Source: Isosphaeraceae bacterium (GTDB lineage Bacteria > Planctomycetota > Planctomycetia > Isosphaerales > Isosphaeraceae). From it: a stretch of 64,000 bases of DNA. The stretch is from NCBI GenBank assembly GCA_026004735.1, contig BPJS01000001.1:124001-188000 (forward strand), in the 5' to 3' direction. How positions within the stretch are numbered: position 1 is the stretch's first letter; every line of letters starts with the position of its first letter. Of this stretch, positions 8,250 to 15,906 are shown one piece after another. The translations under genes were made by a program, and so were the position numbers. Below the pieces are notes generated by a model. It saw only the letters and a list, made by a program, of their open reading frames with translations, was not told the DNA's origin and searched no databases.

Positions 8250-9311
8250 ATGCGGCAGCCAACCCGACTCGACCTGCCCGGTCCCCCTCGCCTCCGACAC
8301 CGGCGCCGGGGGTTCACACTGGTGGAATTGCTCGTCGCCCTGGCCGTGATCGGGGTCCTCATGGCCTTCCTCATCCCGGCCGTCCAGACCGCGCGCGAGG
8401 CTGGCCGGCGGGCTCGTTGCCTCAGTCAATTGCGCCAGATCGGGCTGGCCATCCAGTCGTACGCGTCGACCTACACGTCATTTCCGCCGTTATGCCCTCC
8501 CACGTTCAACCCCCTCACAGGTCGCACCTCCTGGAACATGTCGTACAGCGCCTTTGCCAGGATGCTCCCCGAGCTCGACCTCGCCGTCTGGTTCCACGCG
8601 ATTAACTTCGGCCAGTTCCCCACGATTGGCTTCACGCTCGAGGCCAACAACACCGTCATGCGGAACACCCTGGCCATCGCCCTCTGCCCATCCGATACAG
8701 TGGTCCCGGTCCCCGGCTACGGCCGTACCAATTACCGCTTCTGCTTAGGCCCGACGCCTTTCTTCACGTACGTTCCGGGCTACCCGATGTCGGACGCCGG
8801 TCCATTCTCGATGCGGAAAATCCTCGTCCCCGCGAACTTCACCGACGGCCTCTCCCACACCATCGGCGCCTCCGAACGCCTCCAGGGCGACTGGACACGC
8901 GGCATCTACCGTCAGGGCGGCGACTACCTGCTGACCGAACAGTCCCTCAGCGTATTCGAAGGCGACGCCGATCGCGCCGTCGCCCTCTGCAGCACAACCG
9001 ACCCCGCCACAAACCCGGCCGACTCCCGCGGCGGCGAGACCTGGTTCCTCTCCGGCCTCACCTTCTCCAACTACAACCATTGCCAGACCCCAAACCCGAA
9101 ACAGCGGGAATGCACCAACGGCATCACGTTGGATTCCTTCTACAACCGCGCCCTGCGTAGCGGCGTCATCTCCGCCACGTCCCGGCACCCGGGTGGCGTC
9201 AACGTCCTGATGATGGACGGCAGCGCACGCTTCGTCGGCGACGGCATCGACTTGAATCTCTGGCGCGCGGTCTCGACCCGGTCCGGCGGGGAAGTCATCG
9301 ACTGGGATTGA
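8250..9311 (+). CDS. DUF1559 pseudopilin-like protein (module A)
   Basis: Planctomycete-specific exported protein. It has a type IV prepilin leader (RRGFTLVELLVALAVIG, with cleavage expected after the Gly), the usual AREAGRRARCLSQLRQIG helix, and a DUF1559 body. The C-terminal signature SRHPGGVNVLMMDGSARF is the H-x9-DG motif. Length 353 residues is normal. I chose ATG at 8250 with AGGGA 8 bp upstream over a GTG five codons earlier. Such proteins are processed by prepilin peptidase and occur in large numbers per planctomycete genome; their role is not settled. It closes module A. Confidence 0.88.
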   Translation: MRQPTRLDLPGPPRLRHRRRGFTLVELLVALAVIGVLMAFLIPAVQTAREAGRRARCLSQLRQIGLAIQSYASTYTSFPPLCPPTFNPLTGRTSWNMSYSAFARMLPELDLAVWFHAINFGQFPTIGFTLEANNTVMRNTLAIALCPSDTVVPVPGYGRTNYRFCLGPTPFFTYVPGYPMSDAGPFSMRKILVPANFTDGLSHTIGASERLQGDWTRGIYRQGGDYLLTEQSLSVFEGDADRAVALCSTTDPATNPADSRGGETWFLSGLTFSNYNHCQTPNPKQRECTNGITLDSFYNRALRSGVISATSRHPGGVNVLMMDGSARFVGDGIDLNLWRAVSTRSGGEVIDWD

Positions 9312-9376
9312 TCGAGCCGCCTGGGCGCGGCAGCCCGGTGACAGCTCCTCAACCAGCCTCTGGGAAGCCGTCCCCC

Positions 9377-9871
9377 GGTGCCCGGGGTCGACGCGGCCAA
9401 CTGGGTTCCAACTGGGTGCCTGGGGTCGACGCGGCCTCTCGGGTGAGTACACGCCGATGCCAAGTCTTTTCTGCTTGCTTGCAGACTGCCCTCGGATCAA
9501 AATCCATTGAGTCGACACGTCAGGACACCGCCGATCATGGTGGTTCCGCTCGGGCAAGTTCAGGAGGCCCGCGATGAAGCCAGCGCTCGCCTGCCTGGCA
9601 CTCGGCCTGCTCCTGATCGGCGCTGCACTGGCCAATGCCTATGCCAATCGCCCGGGCGTCCTCGTGGTCGAGTCCGAGGATGCCCCCCCCCGCTGACGCC
9701 GTAGGCGGCCCACGCCTCTACCGGGCGACCCTCCGCAACACCGGCGGCCGCCCCGTGAAAATCCGCGCTGTCGAGGCAAGCTGCGGCTGCGCCCGGCCCA
9801 CCGTGAGTCCGACAACTGGCCCACCAGGGGGTCATGCGTTCGTCGAGACGACCATCGTCCGCCCGGCCGGC
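9377..9871 (+). repeat. 495-bp direct repeat, copy 1
   Basis: Matches 13350-13844 with a constant offset of 3973 bp and one difference that I saw (C versus T at 9381/13354). It covers tandem GTCGAC-type repeats, the module leader and the first half of the DUF1573 gene. The near identity implies a recent duplication or gene conversion. The two copies diverge abruptly after GGCCGGC. Confidence 0.9.
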
Positions 9872-10038
9872 ACGTTCTCGAACCGGATCTGGTTCTTCTC
9901 GTCGATCGCCCCCGACCCCCCGAACGACCCCGCCACGTCCCCTACATCCGCCACCGCGACCGCGAGTGGGAGCGCCTGCTCGCCCAGCCCGAGCCGAAGT
10001 GGAACGGCCAGCCCATCCCACCTGAGGATCTGAAGTAG
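9574..10038 (+). pseudogene. DUF1573 gene of module B, frameshifted and chimeric
   Basis: The ATG (behind AGGAGG) opens a signal peptide (LACLALGLLLIGAALANA) but the frame ends in TGA at 9694, straight after a C9 run (9683-9691). Removing one C joins it to the DUF1573 mature domain (LRNTGGRPVKIRAVEASCGC). At 9871 the copy leaves homology with module C. What follows, in a third frame, ends VPYIRHRDREWERLLAQ and a Pro-rich tail with TAG at 10036, which looks like the 3' end of another gene. So the locus is both frameshifted and recombined. The domain cannot be completed here even if the C-run is corrected. Confidence 0.7.
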
Positions 10039-10070
10039 CTCCGCGACGCACGCGAACGCGACGGGCCGTG

Positions 10071-10769
10071 TCATCGCGTTCCCCACTTCCGCCGGAACCG
10101 CCCCGACGCCCCCCCGACCATCGCCTTCCCATGCCCGAACACCGCCGCCTCGAACTCCAGCGTCGCGATCTTCGCCAGGCTTCGCACTCCCAGCGCGTGG
10201 TCCTCATAGAGCGGGCTCACCGCCAGCCCGAACACGTTCGCCGCCGCGTCCGCCGCGATCAGCACCCCGCCCCCCTTCGGCCAGAGCAACGCCACCTGCC
10301 CCGCGCAATGCCCCGGCGCGTGGACCGCCACCAGCCCCCCCGGCAGCGTCTCCCCGTCGCCCACCTCATGCTCCACCTCGGCCGGCTCCACCGTCGTCGG
10401 CGCGCTCGGAAGTAAGAATTTGCAGATCAACGCATTCATCAACCCCGGCGCCGGCCGCAACGCCCGCAGCGCCTCCCCCCGCCGCACGAGCGCCGCGTCG
10501 ACCTCGTGCATCCACGCCGCCGCCCCCGTCGCCCGCTTCAATTCGGCGAGGCCCCCCGCGTGGTCGCTGTGGCAATGCGTCACGACGACATGCCGCACGT
10601 CGCCGGCCGATTTCCCGATCGCCCCCACCGCACCGAGGATCGCCGCCCCGCTCCCCGCGACCCCCGTGTCGACCACCACGACCCCATCCTCGCCCCCGTC
10701 CACAAGGAACGCGTTCACGAACCCGAGCGGAACCTGCCACAGTCCGGGGACGATCGCGATCGGTTCCAT
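10071..10769 (-). CDS. Metallo-beta-lactamase-fold hydrolase
   Basis: The 232-residue MBL-fold protein has the metal site HCHSDHAGG, a later APGHCAGQ histidine, an Asp in AADAAAN and the terminal His in VFGHG. All ligands of a dinuclear zinc site are therefore present. It most resembles the glyoxalase-II-like branch acting on thioesters or lactones; the substrate cannot be told. ATG at 10769 gives the family N-terminus MEPIAIVPGLW. It lies antisense inside module B and so interrupts the secreted cassette. A fragment of a paralogue sits 540 bp further on (11305-11430). Confidence 0.85.
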   Translation of the reverse strand: MEPIAIVPGLWQVPLGFVNAFLVDGGEDGVVVVDTGVAGSGAAILGAVGAIGKSAGDVRHVVVTHCHSDHAGGLAELKRATGAAAWMHEVDAALVRRGEALRALRPAPGLMNALICKFLLPSAPTTVEPAEVEHEVGDGETLPGGLVAVHAPGHCAGQVALLWPKGGGVLIAADAAANVFGLAVSPLYEDHALGVRSLAKIATLEFEAAVFGHGKAMVGGASGRFRRKWGTR

Positions 10770-10857
10770 GGCGGCGCTCTCGACCCTGTGTCTGTCCGAC
10801 GACGTACTGGCCTCTCCCTCACCCGGATTCTCACGCGCGCCGGCGGCCGTCCGATCA

Positions 10858-11280
10858 TCACGAACGCCCAGGACGTCCTCTCCGACCGCGTCCGCGTCGC
10901 GGGGCCGCCTCATCCGCCCACCTCCAGGTCAGTGTTTGCGTGTCGTCGATCGTCCACAGGTTGGACGAGGCGCGCGACAGAATCGCCTCGTGACGCGGCC
11001 CGATCACCACAGCCGCGCGACGAGGTTGGCCATTCTCGTCCCGGCACTCGACGCGGAAGAAGCGGCAGCGGCTGGGATGATGCCACTCGAGCGCGAACGG
11101 CCCACGCGAAAACCAGAACCAATCGCGGCGGATCGCCCGCGCTCGAACGCCCTGTCGGATCGCCTCCCTCTGGATCGCCTCGTGGTCGTGACTCCGCTGT
11201 CGCCAGTAGACCAGCAACCGCGCCGCGACCCCCGCCAGGATCACGGCCAGACAGAAGATTCGGGCGAAGCTCGGATCCAT
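10858..11280 (-). CDS. Hypothetical single-pass membrane protein
   Basis: A 140-residue protein with one N-terminal helix (FCLAVILAGVAARLLVYW), then an Arg-rich soluble part with Trp/Phe-rich strands (RDWFWFSRGPFALEW) and a very basic C-terminus. No family recognised. It lies on the same strand as and just upstream of the MBL gene (89 bp between the stop here and the MBL start), so the two may be co-transcribed. It could be a small planctomycete-specific membrane protein. Confidence 0.5.
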   Translation of the reverse strand: MDPSFARIFCLAVILAGVAARLLVYWRQRSHDHEAIQREAIRQGVRARAIRRDWFWFSRGPFALEWHHPSRCRFFRVECRDENGQPRRAAVVIGPRHEAILSRASSNLWTIDDTQTLTWRWADEAAPRRGRGRRGRPGRS

Positions 11281-11304
11281 CAGGCGATGCCCTCAGACCC
11301 CCGA

Positions 11305-11430
11305 TCAAACCGACTCCAACCTCGCTCCCCGGCGAAGGTCGGTGTCCGAACCGAGCGATCCCGCATGGAACACGTTCACGAACCCGAACGGCATCGGCCA
11401 CAGTCCAGGGACGATCGGGGGCGGGACCAT
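11305..11430 (-). pseudogene. 5' fragment of a second metallo-beta-lactamase gene
   Basis: Starts MVPPPIVPGLWPMPFGFVNVF, clearly the same N-terminus as the intact MBL gene at 10071-10769 (MEPIAIVPGLWQVPLGFVNAF), then turns into unrelated sequence and stops after 41 codons. The nucleotide match spans roughly 11380-11432. It is a remnant from a duplication of the MBL segment; all metal ligands are missing. Confidence 0.6.
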
Positions 11431-11707
11431 GACGGTGGGCCTCGATGAGGGCCGGACACCATAACGCCGGCAATCGATCTTAACCGCGCCGAAGGCTGAC
11501 GGTATCGCCGGGAGGTTTCCCGTCCGAAGGACTTTGTCCGCTTCCCGACCCAACGTCGATGTCCATGGTGAGTGGATCGACCGCTCCGCCAACCCGAGGT
11601 GCCCGATGCCCCGTCCACGCGCGCTGGACGTCGCCCGCTCACCGCAACCAACCCCGGGCACGGCACGCCCGAAGCCGCTACCAGCCCCCTGCCGCGAGAT
11701 CCAAACC

Positions 11708-12100
11708 ATGCTGCGCGCCCTGCCTCCTCGCCGTCCGAACCCCCGACGCGGCCCCCACCTCGAGCCCCTCGAAGCCAGGGCGCTTCTGGCCAGCTTCCGG
11801 GCCCTGGATTTCCCGCCGAAGGGGATGTCGGAGACCGTCCCGCGTCTCTCTGGGGATGGCTCCGTGATCGTCGGCAGCGCCTCGACCGGGTCGGGAGCGC
11901 GTGAAGCCGTTCGCTGGAGCGCCTCCTCAGGTCCGGTCGGCCTGGGTCATCTGGGAGCGATCGCCGGACAGAGAAGCAGTTACGCGACGGACGAGTCCCA
12001 CGACGGCTCGGCGCGTGCATTCCGCTCGGGGCTCGACCCGGGGGTGTGGGCGGCCCTCGGAACCCGGGCCGGCGGCGAGGTCGTCGAGATGCCCGAGTGA
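11708..12100 (+). CDS. Chimeric ORF: LEPLE/HAF-repeat N-terminus fused to a DUF1559 C-terminus
   Basis: Residues 1-20 carry the planctomycete LEPLEARALLA segment typical of large surface proteins. Then comes one HAF-like repeat (SGDGSVIVGSASTGSGARE...AVRW). At about residue 98 the sequence switches to DGSARAFRSGLDPGVWAALG, which matches the last 33 residues of the DUF1559 protein of module C (DGSARAFRSGISPAVWAALG). So 3' DUF1559 sequence from the lost module B gene is joined in frame to a foreign N-terminus. No ribosome site stands out. Probably a recombination relic, possibly still translated. Confidence 0.55.
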   Translation: MLRALPPRRPNPRRGPHLEPLEARALLASFRALDFPPKGMSETVPRLSGDGSVIVGSASTGSGAREAVRWSASSGPVGLGHLGAIAGQRSSYATDESHDGSARAFRSGLDPGVWAALGTRAGGEVVEMPE

Positions 12101-12286
12101 GTCCCGATTCCTTCCCATCGCCCATCCCGAGACCGTATAGGAGATCCGATACGGCGGTTACACCGGCATCGACTGCAGCACCGACTACATCTGCCACAAC
12201 AACGGATCCCGGCCCGGCTCAACCCGTCGTGAGCCGCATGCTCGTCGGCCGGGTTCCATCCCTGAACCGACCCCGGAGGGTTCGCC

Positions 12287-13258
12287 ATGGACGAGGTCGC
12301 ACGGGAGTTCGCAAGCAAGGTGGCCGCGCTCCTGGACGGCTGGCGCGCCATCGAAGTGGAGGCCGTCGACCGCCTCTCCTATGGCGATCCCTCCGGTTTC
12401 CCGGGCGCGGTCGCGTCCGAGGTCCGCACTCATTACATCGAGACCGCAGGGGGCCAGCGCTTCCAGGAGGTCCGCGCGCGACTGTCCGACGGCCGCGACA
12501 AGCTTGGTGGCCAGGACTACTGCGATGGCGCGCGGTGCGCCGAGGTCATGTTCCACGAGGGCGATCCAACGAGGCAACGATCCATCACCATCTCCAGTTC
12601 GTTCGCCGGCGAGAACTCCGGGCTGGAGACGCAGCGCCCGCTGCCGCTCCGGTTCCTGTACGTAGGGCTCAAGCCACTCCCCCAGGCCTTGCGCGAGGGG
12701 GCCGAGCACGTCGGCCAGGAGACGCTGCTCGATCGTCCGTGTGACGTCTTCCTCTTCCGGGACGTCCCTTCGACGGCCGGCAAGGTCATTCTCCGCTACA
12801 GCCTCGATTCCGCGACCGGGGTCCCCCTCGCGATCCAATGGTTCAAGGACCAGGGCGCCCTGCAGGCCGGGACGCCCTACCGCTCCTGGCAGGCCGTCCG
12901 CTTCGAGACCCGGGAAGGCCTGCCCATGGTCGTCGAGGGCAAGCAGGTCACCTACCGCGATGGCTCCACCGTGCCGTTCGACCAGTCCGAATCCAAGGTC
13001 GTCAACCTTCGGTTGAACCAAGACTACCCGGCCTCGACTTTCTGGCCGGAACCGCAGTCCGGCGTCACCGTCCGTGACACGTTCACCGGCAAGATCGAAA
13101 CGATCGCCGGCCGGGAACCCCCGGGCGCGACAACCTCCACCGCCACCCCCATCCGAGCCGACGGCGTGCCCGCCTGGGACCCCGCCCAGGCCGTCATGCT
13201 CGGCCTCGGCCTGGCCCTCGTCGCCGTCGCTGGCGCGCTCTGGTGGCGCAACCGCTAA
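12287..13258 (+). CDS. LolA-like protein with C-terminal membrane anchor (module B)
   Basis: The 323-residue protein has a GGAGG site before the ATG. It starts MDEVAREFASKVAALLDGW with no signal peptide visible, unlike module A. The beta-rich body has the blocks LPLRFLYVGLKPLPQAL and VPLAIQWFKDQ, shared with the module C copy, and two conserved cysteines (YCDGARC). It ends with a membrane helix (AVMLGLGLALVAVAGALWW) and RNR. The last 110 bp and the 3' flank are almost identical to module C, pointing to gene conversion. How the domain crosses the membrane without a leader is unclear: the protein may be tail-anchored and cytosolic. The LolA-like fold is inferred. Confidence 0.6.
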   Translation: MDEVAREFASKVAALLDGWRAIEVEAVDRLSYGDPSGFPGAVASEVRTHYIETAGGQRFQEVRARLSDGRDKLGGQDYCDGARCAEVMFHEGDPTRQRSITISSSFAGENSGLETQRPLPLRFLYVGLKPLPQALREGAEHVGQETLLDRPCDVFLFRDVPSTAGKVILRYSLDSATGVPLAIQWFKDQGALQAGTPYRSWQAVRFETREGLPMVVEGKQVTYRDGSTVPFDQSESKVVNLRLNQDYPASTFWPEPQSGVTVRDTFTGKIETIAGREPPGATTSTATPIRADGVPAWDPAQAVMLGLGLALVAVAGALWWRNR

Positions 13259-13371
13259 CCCATCCGGCCAATCCCCCGTCCGCCGACCGTTCACCGTCAG
13301 AACCTCCGCGGCATGCCTGGAAGCGATGCGGCCAACCGAATGCCGACCGGGTGCTCGGGGTCGACGCGGCC
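13146..13371 (+). repeat. 226-bp direct repeat, copy 1 (LolA-like 3' end)
   Basis: Same as 16757-16982 at an offset of 3611 bp with two differences seen (a GTC/GCC codon change and CTCGG/CCCGG). Covers the membrane tail of the LolA-like gene, its stop codon and 110 bp of downstream sequence up to the GTCGAC repeat. Confidence 0.9.
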
Positions 13372-13844
13372 AACTGGGTTCCAACTGGGTGCCTGGGGTC
13401 GACGCGGCCTCTCGGGTGAGTACACGCCGATGCCAAGTCTTTTCTGCTTGCTTGCAGACTGCCCTCGGATCAAAATCCATTGAGTCGACACGTCAGGACA
13501 CCGCCGATCATGGTGGTTCCGCTCGGGCAAGTTCAGGAGGCCCGCGATGAAGCCAGCGCTCGCCTGCCTGGCACTCGGCCTGCTCCTGATCGGCGCTGCA
13601 CTGGCCAATGCCTATGCCAATCGCCCGGGCGTCCTCGTGGTCGAGTCCGAGGATGCCCCCCCCCGCTGACGCCGTAGGCGGCCCACGCCTCTACCGGGCG
13701 ACCCTCCGCAACACCGGCGGCCGCCCCGTGAAAATCCGCGCTGTCGAGGCAAGCTGCGGCTGCGCCCGGCCCACCGTGAGTCCGACAACTGGCCCACCAG
13801 GGGGTCATGCGTTCGTCGAGACGACCATCGTCCGCCCGGCCGGC
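13350..13844 (+). repeat. 495-bp direct repeat, copy 2
   Basis: Second copy of 9377-9871. It includes the leader block GAGTCGACACGTCAGGA (13482-13498), the signal-peptide frame of the DUF1573 gene, and its C9 tract (13656-13664). Confidence 0.9.
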
Positions 13845-14351
13845 TCGGGCACTGTGGACGTCGCGATCACGCTTCACACCGACAGTCCGATGCGACCGAC
13901 CCTCCGTCTGGCGCACCGCGTCCTCGAGAAACGCCGCGTACCCCACCTGGCGCGGATAGGCGGCGTGCTCCCCTTCCAGGACGACGTCAGGCGAGGAGCG
14001 ACCCGCGATCTCTACGTCACGACCGTCGAACCCTCTGGGGAGACTGGGGCGAGGGCCGTTCCCCGCCCCCGTTGTGATCTGCCGTACTTGGAGATCGCAT
14101 ACGTCACGACGTCGAACTCCGACCCCACCGAGGACGGCTCGATCGTCCGCACCCATCGCGACCTGCTCCGCGCCACCGAGGACCCGCCCGAGGGCACCAC
14201 CGTCGGCGAGGTCTCCGTCGAGGATCCGTGGAACACGGGGCGAGTCGAGACGACCCACGTGATCCTCCAAGTCCGGCGCGGAGAGCGTGATGCCGTCGCC
14301 GCCCGGGCATCCCCGTTCAGGTCGGGGGCCAGTGCATCCAACGCCCCGTGA
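13547..14351 (+). CDS. Secreted DUF1573-family protein (module C), frameshifted at a C9 tract
   Basis: ATG at 13547 behind AGGAGG starts a clear signal peptide (MKPALACLALGLLLIGAALA). The frame stops at TGA 13667 after C9 (13656-13664). In the neighbouring frame the DUF1573 domain runs uninterrupted to 14351: LRNTGGRPVKIRAVEASCGC, with the Cys-x-Cys signature, and further strands to about residue 265 of the joined protein. Deleting one C restores a single secreted protein. The mature frame has no good start of its own (the nearest ATG, at 13608, lacks a ribosome site). The same defect occurs in module B and an analogous one in module A, so length change of the C-run is a plausible on/off switch; homopolymer sequencing error is the alternative. 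Confidence 0.65.
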
Positions 14352-14487
14352 TCGAGGCGTCGGAAAAACCCCGGCTGGCCGGGGTGACGTGAGTCTGCGA
14401 CCGTGCCCCGGGTATGCGCCTAAAGGATCATTGTCCAACCCGACCGAGCCGCAGCCTAGCTCCCGCACGCACGCGGGCCTGAACACC

Positions 14488-15441
14488 ATGGCAAACCCTC
14501 GACGCCGCGGCATCACCCTCATCGAGCTCATGGTCGTCCTCGGGATCATCGCGATCCTGGCCGGCCTGCTCATGCCCGCCGTTCAGAGCGCCCGCGAGGC
14601 CGCCCGCCGCGCCCGCTGTCTGAACAACCTCCGCCAGATCGGCCTGGCCATGCACGCCTACGCGGCGTTCTGGGACGTGTTCCCCCCGGAGACGCACGGC
14701 GTCGCCGGCCCGCCCTGCCCGGGATGCAGGTTCGGTCTGCTCGACTCTCCGCAACTGATTCTGCTCCCTCACCTGGAGTTGGCCCCGCTCTATAACGCGA
14801 TCAATGTCTCCTTCGACGCGTATGAACCCCAAAATGCGACGGCCTTGTACACCACCGTCTCGACATACCTTTGCCCGACCGATCCGGCGACCACTCAGCC
14901 GGGCGTGAACTCCTACCGGGCCAATGCCGGCATCTGCCACAAGTGCCGACGGCGGGACTCCGGCGCGTTCATCCTCTTCGGACCAAACCGCCCGGCCGGC
15001 TTCCGCGATGGGCTGTCCCAAACGCTGGCGTTTTCGGAAAAACTCATCAGCCGCCCGGGGCGATACGACCCCACACGCGACTGGATCGACATTTGGGACA
15101 TGTCCACCTACGAGCCGGAAGATTGGATCCGACTCTGCGGAACGCTGCCACCATCGATCGCCACCAAAGCCCGCCAGGACGCCGGGCAAACCTGGATGGT
15201 CGGCGAGACCCGATACACCCTGTTCTTCGTCTCGGTGCCGCCCAACGGTCACATCCCTGACTGCGGCATTCCAGCCTTCGCCGGCATCGGCGTCTACGGT
15301 GCCCGAAGCCTTCATCCCCGTCTAGTCAACGCGACGATGGCCGACGGCTCGGCCCGCGCGTTCCGCTCGGGGATCAGCCCGGCCGTCTGGGCCGCCCTGG
15401 GGACGCGAGCCGGACTGGAGATCGTCGAACTGACCGACTGA
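14488..15441 (+). CDS. DUF1559 pseudopilin-like protein (module C)
   Basis: Prepilin leader RRRGITLIELMVVLGIIAIL, then AREAARRARCLNNLRQIGLA, the standard DUF1559 N-terminal helix. The body contains cysteine pairs (CPGC, CHKC). The end carries HPRLVNATMADGSARAF, the H-to-DG motif, followed by WAALGTRAG. It has 317 residues, normal for the family. ATG at 14488 gives the conserved leader. Within module C it lies second, after DUF1573, whereas in module A the DUF1559 gene is last. Confidence 0.88.
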   Translation: MANPRRRGITLIELMVVLGIIAILAGLLMPAVQSAREAARRARCLNNLRQIGLAMHAYAAFWDVFPPETHGVAGPPCPGCRFGLLDSPQLILLPHLELAPLYNAINVSFDAYEPQNATALYTTVSTYLCPTDPATTQPGVNSYRANAGICHKCRRRDSGAFILFGPNRPAGFRDGLSQTLAFSEKLISRPGRYDPTRDWIDIWDMSTYEPEDWIRLCGTLPPSIATKARQDAGQTWMVGETRYTLFFVSVPPNGHIPDCGIPAFAGIGVYGARSLHPRLVNATMADGSARAFRSGISPAVWAALGTRAGLEIVELTD

Positions 15442-15493
15442 GATCAACTCATGCGAGTGTCTCGACGAAGCCTTGCCTTATGGAGACTCGACC

Positions 15494-15856
15494 ATGCGTG
15501 GACCAAGGAAAGTCGCGACCGCGGCAAGCATCGCCACCGCGCTTGCTCTGGCCATCTCGACGCTGGGACCACCGGGCCGGGCGCAGACCCCACCCGGCTC
15601 TTACCCCGGTTGGAAGTGCTTCCCGGCCCCCCGAACGGTCTGCTACACCTGCGAAAACTCCGGCAACCTTCAGGAGTGCGAGTACCAGATCGAGACGCCG
15701 CCGGGCGTGATTGGCCACTGTCGGCCAACCAATCCACCCCTCACGACGACTTGCCATCAGCGCATCGACAATTGCGGTAAGATGTTCCGATGCGGCACCG
15801 GGGAGCAGTTGCCATACTCCTGCGGCGCCTACCACGTCTGTTTCGACGGGCTCTGA
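15494..15856 (+). CDS. Small Cys-rich secreted protein (module C)
   Basis: A 120-residue protein with GGAG 9 bp before the ATG and a signal peptide (VATAASIATALALAISTLG, cleavage near RAQ). The mature part has ten cysteines in a dense pattern (KCFP, VCYTCEN, QECEY, GHCRP, TTCHQ, DNCGK, FRCG, YSCG, HVCF). It resembles the module A protein in size, location and cysteine content. A trace of a third copy (CSTDYICHNN, around 12170-12210) remains in module B. Probably an extracellular disulfide-rich protein; no family recognised. Confidence 0.65.
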   Translation: MRGPRKVATAASIATALALAISTLGPPGRAQTPPGSYPGWKCFPAPRTVCYTCENSGNLQECEYQIETPPGVIGHCRPTNPPLTTTCHQRIDNCGKMFRCGTGEQLPYSCGAYHVCFDGL

Positions 15857-15906
15857 AGGCGTCGATCCCCTCTGCGGAATACCGTCTGACTGCCCGGAGA
15901 TCTCCG

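Noticed and set aside
12101..12286. A complete third Cys-rich gene in module B
   Set aside because: Only a short segment (CSTDYICHNN) resembles the family and it is closed upstream by a stop codon; at best a remnant.
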